Shown here one piece after another: positions 43,983-51,676 of a DNA stretch of 64,000 nucleotides. The DNA lies in the NCBI RefSeq assembly GCF_900119795.1, contig NZ_LT634361.1, positions 620,001 through 684,000 on the forward strand, read 5' to 3'. The position numbers and the translations under genes were made by a program. The DNA is from Tenacibaculum maritimum NCIMB 2154. Its GTDB lineage: Bacteria > Bacteroidota > Bacteroidia > Flavobacteriales > Flavobacteriaceae. Position 1 is the first letter of the stretch. Each line of letters begins with the position of its first letter. The notes beneath the pieces are model-generated. The model worked only from the letters and a program-made list of their open reading frames with translations. It had not been told where the DNA came from and did no database searches.

Positions 43983-44316
43983 GATATTTAATTTTAGCGC
44001 ATTAGGATGCTGATGTGATTTTGTTAAATACTATTTACTATTTGAAATTCCTGACATAAAAAGTGCTCTTTTAAGGCAATTTCAAATCACGGTTGGTATA
44101 ACAAAGTATCAATTACCCGAAGGGGAAGGTAATTGAACTATTGTAAAATAAAACAGGCAGGTTTATGATATCATTTAAATCTTAAAATTTCATAGATACA
44201 GTTGCTTTTTACTATTAGAAGTAATGTTTAAAAAAGGGAATTGGTTTTTTTTAAACATTTGCATTTGTTTATATTCCGTTTAAAGAAGTAGATAATACAA
44301 TCACAAACTACTTTAT
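43983..44316. other. Gene-free spacer with two inverted repeats
   Basis: No convincing gene. It holds CAATTACC..GGTAATTG (8-bp stem near 44110-44136) and ATTTGAAATT..AATTTCAAAT (10-bp arms near 44040-44090). On the minus strand these follow the 44317 gene and could be terminators or processing sites before the spanin-like gene. No good TAnnTTTG promoter was seen for the downstream gene. Confidence 0.5.
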
Positions 44317-44973
44317 TTATCTCATACTCATTGGAGGAGGGCTAGGGATATTTTTAATAACATAAGTAATATAAACCCTTACAGTTCCTGTAATAGCAGA
44401 GCGTTCTCCTATGGTTTTGCCAGCTTCTTTTTGAAAAATAATAGCTTCATTTTCCTTATAGCTTCCTTTATGAATAAGCAAGCTTTCAATGCTATTAGCG
44501 TTGTAATTGGTTATCATTTGAGAAGCCGCAATAGTAGTTCCAGAAGCAGTATTGAGTTGCATTTTTGCAGTTCCTGTAAAGGAGCCTCCCCCATGTATAT
44601 ATTCAAAACTAGCGGCTAGTATTTCTATAAACTTGCCCACACCAGGAGCAGGAATAGCGGTTAGAGAGGTGTTTTCAATAGTACCTTGATTAAAGGTAGC
44701 TACAGTTTCTAACACAATAGGTTTGCTTATATTGGGTTTGTTTTTAATATAATCAAGAGAGGTGCTATCCGTTTGTTTCCAGTCAGCTTGAGGTATTTCG
44801 GTACCCGCAACTACAGATACATCTCCGTTTTCATCAATCGCAAATTTACGGTGGGCTGCTCCTGGAGGTTGTTTTGCATCAATATAGCTATCAATAAGTT
44901 CGTGATATTGTTGTTGAGTAGGCTTGTCACCAGTTTCAAAATACTTTTTAATGATTTCTTTGTTTTGTTTCAT
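44317..44973 (-). CDS. Phage tail/fibre-associated-like protein
   Basis: 218 residues. It starts MKQNKEIIKKYFETGDKPTQ, then QQYHELIDSYIDAKQPPGAA and FAIDENGDVSVV, a start that recurs in Bacteroidota prophage and tail-associated proteins; the C-terminal half is beta-rich with GGSFTGTAKMQLNTASGTTI (jelly-roll or fibre-like). No signal peptide. It might be a receptor-binding or structural partner of the large protein or toxin. The assignment is by resemblance only. Confidence 0.6.
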   Translation of the reverse strand: MKQNKEIIKKYFETGDKPTQQQYHELIDSYIDAKQPPGAAHRKFAIDENGDVSVVAGTEIPQADWKQTDSTSLDYIKNKPNISKPIVLETVATFNQGTIENTSLTAIPAPGVGKFIEILAASFEYIHGGGSFTGTAKMQLNTASGTTIAASQMITNYNANSIESLLIHKGSYKENEAIIFQKEAGKTIGERSAITGTVRVYITYVIKNIPSPPPMSMR

Positions 44974-45060
44974 TTTGTTCTTTTTTATCTTGTTTTTAAT
45001 TTATGTTGATAAAAAAGAGACGACTAAAAACGAATGCTAGCGTCTAAACTTTTTTCTTTT

Positions 45061-45474
45061 TTACAATTTCTTTTTATCGTTTGATAAATGAGTCATTGTA
45101 TCTTTTAAGCTACTGTGCTTTATAAGGTTTGTTAAAGCTTTAAATGGATTAACGCCATATATTTTGTTGTAGTTTTCTAAAATTGATTTGATTTCTGTAA
45201 TGGCGATAAAACCTGCGATAATTTTTAGAAAAGGGACTTCGTTTACAATGTGTTTTTCTAAAAAATAGGCAGAAATGATGACCAAATTATAGATGAAAAA
45301 CTTAGAAATAGTATGTCCTATTCGGAGGCTGCAAATGGGTACTTTATGTTTGAGTGCTGCATAAGAGCCTGTAATAAAATCAACTATAATTAAAAATACG
45401 ATGGTAGTTAATACACCATTTAATGGAGATACTAATGCAAGTAGCCAAAATAGCAGGTGCATTAATTTATCCAT
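45061..45474 (-). CDS. Phage holin family protein
   Basis: 137 residues, three to four membrane helices, beginning MDKLMHLLFWLLALVSPLNG, with DFITGSYAALKHK after helix 2 and a charged C-terminus LSNDKKKL. This is the toxin-secretion/phage-lysis holin pattern (Phage_holin_4-like). It would form pores in the inner membrane, letting the hydrolase reach the wall. It overlaps the hydrolase gene by 8 bp, so the two are translationally coupled: a lysis cassette. Confidence 0.85.
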   Translation of the reverse strand: MDKLMHLLFWLLALVSPLNGVLTTIVFLIIVDFITGSYAALKHKVPICSLRIGHTISKFFIYNLVIISAYFLEKHIVNEVPFLKIIAGFIAITEIKSILENYNKIYGVNPFKALTNLIKHSSLKDTMTHLSNDKKKL

Positions 45475-45895
45475 TTTTTCTTAGTTTTCGATAGTCTAAT
45501 ACTCTGTTTTTAGGATATGCTTTAATGCTAACTGAATTTCCTTGATTGCCTCCTAGTAGGTAAACATATCTGTTGGTTTCTTTAATAAAAAAACCAACAT
45601 GACCTTTCCAGCTACTTGGTTTTTCTCTCCAAAGAACTACAACATCTCCTAGTTGTGGATTGTTAGTTGAGGTACCAATGTGTAGCCAGCTTCGTGCATG
45701 TAGCTTTTTAGAATATTCGTATCCAGCTGTTTTTGCTACCCAGTTAGCAAAAGCACTGCACCAAGCAGTTTCATCCTTTAGTTTTTCTCCATCGTACCCT
45801 AATGTAGTAAAGTAGTTTACAATTTGAGGGTGATCTTTTAATCCAGCAACTTCTTTGATGCCGTATTGGGTTAAGGCGGTTTTGATGATTTTCAT
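45467..45895 (-). CDS. Peptidoglycan hydrolase (CHAP/NlpC-P60-like, TIGR02594-type)
   Basis: 142 residues, no signal peptide. Papain-like amidase triad: Cys46 in ETAWCSAFANWVAK, His99 in WKGHVGFF, Asn117 in GGNQGNSV. QLGDVVVLWR is the typical strand between. It is the size of phage endolysins. Lack of a signal peptide plus overlap with a holin gene means it must rely on the holin to reach the wall. The candidate promoter at 46055-46085 lies about 160 bp upstream. Confidence 0.88.
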   Translation of the reverse strand: MKIIKTALTQYGIKEVAGLKDHPQIVNYFTTLGYDGEKLKDETAWCSAFANWVAKTAGYEYSKKLHARSWLHIGTSTNNPQLGDVVVLWREKPSSWKGHVGFFIKETNRYVYLLGGNQGNSVSIKAYPKNRVLDYRKLRKNG

Positions 45896-46054
45896 ATAAA
45901 TGTTAATTTTTTTAGTTTAAGTAGATAAAACCATAAGAGTAAACAGGTTCTTTTTCATAGTATTCTTACCCAGATTTTGAGGTAACCTTTACTGCGTTAG
46001 GTTGCTACTTAATAATAGTTAATATAATAATTTGAACTACTAGAAAAGCGAATA

Positions 46055-46085
46055 CAAATATACACATATTACATAATAAAACCAA
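46055..46085 (-). promoter_or_regulatory. Candidate lysis-operon promoter (TTG-N20-TATATTTG)
   Basis: On the minus strand TTG (46083-46085), 20 bases, then TATATTTG (46055-46062). The spacer holds TATGTAATATGTG next to the -7 element. The same arrangement with TGTAAAATGTTA is found at the promoter of the large gene (50715-50745). Transcription would start near 46048 and read into the hydrolase gene at 45895. Confidence 0.6.
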
Positions 46086-46476
46086 ACAAAATGCATAGAA
46101 AATAAAAGGTTTTATGTGTTTTGTTAAATAACGAGACTGTTTTTTTGAGGAAAACAATTTATTTTTTAACATATGTGATATTTGTAAAGATGCTGTTTGA
46201 TCTGCTAAATTGTATAGAGAAATCAGTTTTGCATCGAAGAATTTTAAAATACATTTCGTAGCCATCAATTGAAATGCCTAGTATTTGTTATTGTTGCTTG
46301 TCTTTTTCAGAAAAACGCTCATTGGTACTTATTGCTATATTAAAAGTACAATGGTTGTTTTTTTTGATGGCTTGTAAAGGTGATTTGAAATATTTCGGTT
46401 TCAGAATATTTCTCAGAAGCGGTACGGTTCATAGTGGCATAAGACTCCGCTAGATTTAATAACATTATTTTTTATA

Positions 46477-46622
46477 ATTTCTCATAGTTTTCTGCTCTAA
46501 AAATACACCATTGGTATAAAAAAAGGGGGTAAAGTCTCGTTATTTTGTTAAGATGAGACTTCGTCGGTTTTTGGTAGAAAGAGATCCATTTTATGAGAAT
46601 TTCTCATAGTTGTAAAAATACA
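46477..46622. repeat. Pair of direct repeats with palindromic half-sites
   Basis: ATTTCTCATAGTT followed 8 or 1 bases later by TAAAAATACA occurs twice, about 120 bp apart (46477-46507 and 46599-46622). The second is part of the 17-bp palindrome TATGAGAA-T-TTCTCATA (46593-46609). Possible binding sites of an unknown regulator of the lysis genes. Confidence 0.5.
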
Positions 46623-46663
46623 GGTAATCAAATTTTAAAAGAGTTCAGTTCAGAGAGAAGGCT

Positions 46664-46698
46664 ATATAAAAAAGACTGCCTTTTCAGACAGTCTCTTT
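46664..46698 (-). terminator. Terminator after the large gene
   Basis: AGACTG (46673-46678) pairs with CAGTCT (46689-46694), with a T run on the minus-strand 3' side. It ends the transcript of the 46874-50458 gene, so the lysis genes need their own promoter. Confidence 0.75.
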
Positions 46699-46873
46699 TA
46701 CTTTCTCTACAATAGAGAATTTTCATGCTAACAAATAGATGTCCCCCGAAATCTACCTCTTTACGTATAATAAGACACTTCTTTTTTGTTGAAGTCACAA
46801 CTTTTATGCGAAAAAATATTTTTTAAGCGTTTATGCTAATTGATGAGTTAGGAGAACACTTTGTATATAAAAA

Positions 46874-49800
46874 CTAAGCAATGGTATTTGTTTGTCCAAT
46901 AATATCATAATCAACACCTTCCAAAGAGCCGCCTATTTTATGAGTACTTGGCGCAAATAATCCTTTACTTTTACAATCAGGGTTACAAGGCAATCCCTCT
47001 TCGTTTAAAGCAACAGATTTAGCTTGTAAAACCGTTAAGGTAGTAGGCACGCGAGTTTCCCAGCTATCTTCAACTTGCCCTTCTACAGTTTTCATTTCTT
47101 CCGCAATAGATACATACAAATCATCATCCATATCAGGAACCATACTTTGTCCATTCCAAATCTCCCCCGTTTTCATAAACCAAATTACAGCATATTCAAA
47201 TCCCGGTTTTACAGGAACAACAGATTTAGCCATTCCACTTTGTAAAAAAGCTTGGAAAATAGGATCATTCCCTTCGTTATATTTAAAAGAAGCCTGCCAA
47301 TTTTCTTTATCAGCATAAAAATAAGGGTAAAATGTATATGCCATAATTTCCCAATCAAAAGCCTGTTCAAAAAACTTGATGACAGCAGCGTGTTTTTCTA
47401 GAGCTTCCGTATTGTCGTTTAGCTCAGTATTAGAATCATTGGCATAATGATTTCCGGTAGTTCTAATACCATAAGGCCTTGTAATTAGGTCAATAGCCAT
47501 ACGTTTAAGTTCTCTTTTTTCAATGTTTCTATTCAGTTGGCTGCTAAATTCTCTCCTCTTTTTAGTTTCAACTTTTTCAATGTCTTGCGCTCTTATAAAA
47601 TCATTGTATTCTTCAACCTGTTTATTATAAGCGTCCAAAATAGCTTTGTAGGTTTCATTTTGCCATTTTTCATAATTAGCTTCGGTTCGTTCACATTTTA
47701 AAACAACATTGATGTTAGCAATCCATGTTTTATTCATATAAGCAGAAACAGGTACTTTTGTCAAATAATGAGGGTATATTTCGTTAAATTCTGTATTGAC
47801 CTCAAATTCTCTACCAGCAACATGAACCTTTACATCTGTAGCTCTATCCGTATAGAAATATTTTCCAGTGGTTTTTGCGGCGATAGCTTTATATCCTCTA
47901 GGCACTTCAATTTCTTCCTTAGAAACTTTATTAACCCACTGTGTTCCATCTCCCTCTTTCTGAGATTTGGATAAGGTAGTTCCTACAAAACTATATTTCT
48001 CTGGAGCAGATTTTCCATCGATGTTATAAATCCCAATCAAATATTGGTAATTCCCTTCATTAATATCTGATGAAGCAATTATTCCTTTACCTATTTCTTC
48101 ACCAAATTTATTGAATCTAGGAAAAGAGAGTTTTGAAGGGTGTTTAGGTTCAGTAGGAGCAATGATCTTTTTAGCATTGTTTTCTTTTTGTTGATTTTCG
48201 GTAGAACTATCAATATAAAACTTAGCTGGTTCAGGTAAGCTAAATTCATACATTAAGCGCTTTCCGTAGTTAATGATTTTGTTGTTGTACACCTTATCTA
48301 TCCAACGATAGACACCTGTTACATGTTCATTCCCTTTTCTGTTGTCAAAACCATGAGTGTTATTTTCTTCATACTCTTTTAACATTCTAGAAGTTCGTTT
48401 GGAGCTTATCTTTTGTACTATTCGCTCCAGAGCACGTTCGGTAACTTCTTGTGCATAGTTTTTAGCTTGCGTATTTGAGATAGCACTGGCATTAGAAGAA
48501 GAAGCGTTAAAATTAGTATTAGCAAAAAAACTCCCTGTAGCAAATTTTCCAGTAACCCCAGCATTGGCACCAAAGTTTTGAGAATTGTCTTTGTTTATAA
48601 CAGAAGAAGCTTCACTTTGTAGTTCATTACGTTCTGTAGAAGTAGTATCGGTTAAGTTCTCAATTTCTCTTTCAGAAGTTTTTTCTGTTATTTGCTCAGA
48701 TATGGATAAGTTTCTTGTAGCACGTTCTTTGTATTCACGTGCCATTACATTTTCAATATGAGAAACTTCTCCAGGTACATAGCAACATACTTCTTGCTCA
48801 ACGCGTCTGAAATCAGCAATTCCTAATTGAGTAACACCAAATAGTTTTTCTTCTTTAGTAGGGGTATCAGTAACATCAGAGTCCGTATCCTCATCAGTGG
48901 TATTGGTAGTAGCGATTCCTGAATACGCCCCTTTGTATTTGACCCTTTCAAGAAAGCCCCTTTTTTTAGTAATAAACAAAGAAGTATTAAAATATAATTT
49001 TGTTCCAGTGCTCAATGTCAATTCCCCAGAAAAAGTAGCTGCTCCAGAGCTCAGTAGCTGCAAACCATTTAATTCTGTAAAAAATAGGATATTTATCAAT
49101 GTATCAGTTGCCGTTATCTTTTTTATATTGCTAGCTGTATGTACAGTTCCAGAACTAGTTTTTAGTTGATAAGAAGCATTTGTGATATGAACATTAGGCT
49201 TTCCTATTATTAATCCCATAGAAATGCTATGATGAGAGGAGCCAATAGAACGAGTTAATCCGCCCACATATGAGTATTTAGGGCTTCCGTCTAGTATATT
49301 CTTAGTAATTCTAGTAGTTCCAATATTGATTTTTTCAATAGCATTAGGAATGTTGTTAAAAATCACTTCACGTGTTTCCTTTATTCTATCTTGAAGCAGT
49401 GAGGTTGCTTCTTTAAAGTGAGTAAAAGTATTGAATTCCTCTGATTTTAAAAGTTCTTGCGTGTTTGTTGAAAATAATGGAATATTGGCGGTTTCTGTAG
49501 CCCTAGCCTCTAGCTCACTATTAGAAAATCTAGGAATTTCAGGTTGTTTTTCAAATTCAAATTCAGGAAGTTTTACATGAGAATATGATTCAGATTTAAC
49601 TTCCAATCCCGTTGTAGGATCCGTTTTCGTAACAATCGTAGGAGTTGCATCTTCATATATTTGTTTGATATTCGCTTTGTAAGCTTTCCTTTTTGTTTCG
49701 TATCTTACTTGCTCTTGCTTTTTATAAGAAACTTCAGCTTGTTCAATTTCTTTTAAAGAGCTTTTATAACTTTGCAAACGGTCTTTGGCTAATGAAGTTT

Positions 49801-50458
49801 TAAGTTGCGCTTCCATATAGTTTTTTGACTTTTCAGGAAGTTGTAAGGTGTCTAAAGTTATTTTTTTTCGATCAGAAATAATAATTTCTTTAGGAATGAT
49901 AACGCTTGCATTTGCCCTGCGAATAAAGTCTTTTTTATCGGCTTCAGTAAATGTAATTTCACTAGCTGTTTTGGAGGAAAAACCTTTGGTAAAATTAGTG
50001 AACGCTTTTAAAAATTTATTAGTAATTAATAGATGAATGAGTTTTTCTCTTATAGCAAAAGAAGTTTTTTGCGTTGTTTGATAAAACAAGTTATCCCATA
50101 AGATACGTTCTTCACTTATTGATAGCTCTTTTGCGTTATGTAAATTTGAAGAGATACTTTCATAAGATAAATAGGATTTATTACGCATTAGCCAGCTTGA
50201 AAAATCATACAATTCTGTATGTACTTTTTTTATGTCAGTTCTTTTTGCAAAAGGAATAAAAGAATTTGTCGTAACGGCATTGTTTATAGCAGCTTTTCGT
50301 TCCATATTGCTATTGGTATTAGCAATGGCAGAAAAATAAATACTGTTACTTTTTTCTTCTTCAGGAAATGAAATAAACCCAGTTTCTTTGTCTTCAATTA
50401 ACTGAGGGTTACGTAAGGTTACAAACCTAAATAAGGTGGACTTGATTGGTGTACTCAT
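46874..50458 (-). CDS. Very large protein of unknown function under CI-like repressor control
   Basis: 1194 residues from the ATG at 50458 (MSTPIKSTLFRFVTLRNPQL); the frame is open 18 codons further, but that start is less likely. No signal peptide or membrane helix. About 225-300 is a coiled coil (LKEIEQAEVSYKKQEQ and following). The centre has the unusual string RRVEQEVCCYVPGEVSHIEN (about residue 580), followed by a Ser/Thr/Asn-rich, Gly/Ala-rich stretch (about 600-700). The C-terminal half is mixed alpha/beta. I do not recognise the family. Its place between the repressor and the lysis cassette suggests the released cargo or a particle subunit. Confidence 0.75.
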   Translation of the reverse strand: MSTPIKSTLFRFVTLRNPQLIEDKETGFISFPEEEKSNSIYFSAIANTNSNMERKAAINNAVTTNSFIPFAKRTDIKKVHTELYDFSSWLMRNKSYLSYESISSNLHNAKELSISEERILWDNLFYQTTQKTSFAIREKLIHLLITNKFLKAFTNFTKGFSSKTASEITFTEADKKDFIRRANASVIIPKEIIISDRKKITLDTLQLPEKSKNYMEAQLKTSLAKDRLQSYKSSLKEIEQAEVSYKKQEQVRYETKRKAYKANIKQIYEDATPTIVTKTDPTTGLEVKSESYSHVKLPEFEFEKQPEIPRFSNSELEARATETANIPLFSTNTQELLKSEEFNTFTHFKEATSLLQDRIKETREVIFNNIPNAIEKINIGTTRITKNILDGSPKYSYVGGLTRSIGSSHHSISMGLIIGKPNVHITNASYQLKTSSGTVHTASNIKKITATDTLINILFFTELNGLQLLSSGAATFSGELTLSTGTKLYFNTSLFITKKRGFLERVKYKGAYSGIATTNTTDEDTDSDVTDTPTKEEKLFGVTQLGIADFRRVEQEVCCYVPGEVSHIENVMAREYKERATRNLSISEQITEKTSEREIENLTDTTSTERNELQSEASSVINKDNSQNFGANAGVTGKFATGSFFANTNFNASSSNASAISNTQAKNYAQEVTERALERIVQKISSKRTSRMLKEYEENNTHGFDNRKGNEHVTGVYRWIDKVYNNKIINYGKRLMYEFSLPEPAKFYIDSSTENQQKENNAKKIIAPTEPKHPSKLSFPRFNKFGEEIGKGIIASSDINEGNYQYLIGIYNIDGKSAPEKYSFVGTTLSKSQKEGDGTQWVNKVSKEEIEVPRGYKAIAAKTTGKYFYTDRATDVKVHVAGREFEVNTEFNEIYPHYLTKVPVSAYMNKTWIANINVVLKCERTEANYEKWQNETYKAILDAYNKQVEEYNDFIRAQDIEKVETKKRREFSSQLNRNIEKRELKRMAIDLITRPYGIRTTGNHYANDSNTELNDNTEALEKHAAVIKFFEQAFDWEIMAYTFYPYFYADKENWQASFKYNEGNDPIFQAFLQSGMAKSVVPVKPGFEYAVIWFMKTGEIWNGQSMVPDMDDDLYVSIAEEMKTVEGQVEDSWETRVPTTLTVLQAKSVALNEEGLPCNPDCKSKGLFAPSTHKIGGSLEGVDYDIIGQTNTIA

Positions 50459-50554
50459 TTGATAAAATTTAATGTTGTTTTTTATGAAATTAAGTTCTTG
50501 TAAAAAGAACAACTGTTGTTTTTCGCTTTTCTAACAGTTCGCTCTTATGCTTAA

Positions 50555-50565
50555 TTACATTGTAA
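50555..50565. promoter_or_regulatory. Candidate repressor operator TTACA-T-TGTAA
   Basis: Perfect 11-bp palindrome in the space between the repressor gene and the large gene. The same half-site TTACAA/TTGTAA recurs at 50498-50503, 50660-50665, 50707-50712, 50730-50735 and 50764-50769. Some copies are expected by chance in AT-rich DNA, but two flank or overlap the promoter at 50715-50745. Confidence 0.45.
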
Positions 50566-50714
50566 GAATCACATTCAAAAAAATGTTTGAATATGCCACA
50601 TTGAAATTTTAAAAAATCATTATAGAGTTAAAATTTCCTAAGTAAAATTGCTTTGAGTTTTACAAATGTTTGATTTTTATTAAAAAATTGTATATTAGCC
50701 TTGCAATTACAAAG

Positions 50715-50745
50715 CAAATATATAACATTTTACAAGAGTAGGCAA
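50715..50745 (-). promoter_or_regulatory. Candidate promoter of the large gene (TTG-N20-TATATTTG)
   Basis: On the minus strand TTG (50743-50745), 20 bases, then TATATTTG (50715-50722), matching the Bacteroidota consensus. The spacer contains CTTGTAAAATGT, a TGTAA motif shared with the lysis promoter. The leader to the ATG would be about 250 bases. A weaker plus-strand -7 (TAGCCTTG, about 50696) for the repressor lies next to it, so the two promoters would overlap. Confidence 0.55.
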
Positions 50746-50802
50746 ATCGAAAGGATGTTTTTTTTGTAAAAAGTTTTAATCTTTTCAATTCGCACAAGTC
50801 AT

Positions 50803-51603
50803 ATGGAAATCGCAGAAAAAATAAAAGCAATAAGAGATAGATTTGAGTTAAATAACTTTTCCTTTTCAAAACGCATAGGAGTTACTGGAACAACGGTAGA
50901 TAGTATTGTTAATGGAAGGCCCCAATCTGATGGAACTCGAAAAAAAACCAAGCCAGGGTATGACGTGTTGATGTCTATTATTAATGAATTTAATATAAAT
51001 CCAGATTATTTATTTGATAAAAGCGATGTTATGTTGAAGTCAGAATTGGTAGAGGTTCAAACATATTCTGGAGTTCCTCAAGTAGTAGCTGTTAATACAT
51101 CAGGAAATGAAAACGTAGTATATGTTCCTATACAAGCGCGCGCCGGATATTTAAATGGTTATGGAGATGCAGATTATATAGAGCAATTACCTAGTTTTCA
51201 TATGCCGCATTTAACAAATGGAACATTTCGTTGCTTTGAGGTACAAGGAAACTCAATGGTAAGAACCTTTTTTGATGGAGATCTAGTTTTTGGAAAGTAC
51301 GTTGAAAATCTAGGATATATCAAAGATGGTCGTATATATATAATTGTAAGTAAAAATGACGGAATTGTTTTAAAACGTGTAATTAACAGGATAGAAGAAC
51401 GTGGGAAGCTTATTTTAAAAAGTGATAATAAAGATGGAAATTACCCTACTTATACCATCAATATAGAAGAAGTTATGGAGGTTTGGTATGTTACAATGTT
51501 TGCTTCTAAGCAAATGCCAGAACCTGTAGATATTTATGATAGATTACATGAATTAGAGAGTAAGGTTGTTGAGTTAGAGGAAAATTTATATAAACAAAAT
51601 TAG
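50803..51603 (+). CDS. CI/LexA-type repressor (HTH plus S24 self-cleaving peptidase)
   Basis: 266 residues. N-terminal XRE-type HTH (about 5-70; FSFSKRIGVTGTTVDSIVNG is the recognition part), linker with the Ala114-Gly115 cleavage site in PIQARAGYLNGYG, then the S24 domain with nucleophile Ser151 in VQGNSMVRTF and general-base Lys191 in IVLKRV. A C-terminal coiled coil (DRLHELESKVVELEENLY) may mediate oligomerisation. Such repressors are inactivated by RecA-stimulated self-cleavage after DNA damage. Divergent from the large gene, so it most likely represses it and itself. Confidence 0.9.
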   Translation: MEIAEKIKAIRDRFELNNFSFSKRIGVTGTTVDSIVNGRPQSDGTRKKTKPGYDVLMSIINEFNINPDYLFDKSDVMLKSELVEVQTYSGVPQVVAVNTSGNENVVYVPIQARAGYLNGYGDADYIEQLPSFHMPHLTNGTFRCFEVQGNSMVRTFFDGDLVFGKYVENLGYIKDGRIYIIVSKNDGIVLKRVINRIEERGKLILKSDNKDGNYPTYTINIEEVMEVWYVTMFASKQMPEPVDIYDRLHELESKVVELEENLYKQN

Positions 51604-51640
51604 AAAGCAAAGACTATATTAAATAGTCTTTGCTTTCTAA
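51600..51640. terminator. Bidirectional terminator overlapping the repressor stop codon
   Basis: TAGAAAGCAAAGACTA (51601-51616) pairs exactly with TAGTCTTTGCTTTCTA (51624-51639). The TAG stop of the repressor forms the base of the stem. It also faces the 3' end of the convergent saccharopine dehydrogenase-like gene. Confidence 0.7.
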
Positions 51641-51676
51641 TTTTATAGTATTGGTATATAAAAGTTATTCTAAGAA

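Larger units (their letters stand above)
46269..46873. other. Long non-coding spacer between the large gene and the lysis genes
   Basis: No clear gene in about 600 bp. Minus-strand short frames (for example MLLNLAESYATMNRTASEKY from about 46468, and NNHCTFNIAISTNERFSEKD ending near 46290) lie in different phases and may be a decayed small gene. It contains a terminator (46664-46698) and two direct repeats of ATTTCTCATAGTT..TAAAAATACA (46477-46507 and 46599-46622), the second inside a TATGAGAA-T-TTCTCATA palindrome. Confidence 0.5.

Noticed and set aside
46005..46268. 87-residue frame with a C-terminal membrane-like segment
   Set aside because: It overlaps the good promoter TTG-N20-TATATTTG at 46055-46085, has no clear ribosome site, and its composition is that of AT-rich non-coding DNA. 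A real small membrane protein cannot be fully excluded.
36000..51640. Complete prophage, tailocin or contractile injection system
   Set aside because: Only repressor, lysis and one tail-associated-like gene are present. No capsid, terminase, portal, integrase, sheath, tube, baseplate or ATPase was found.
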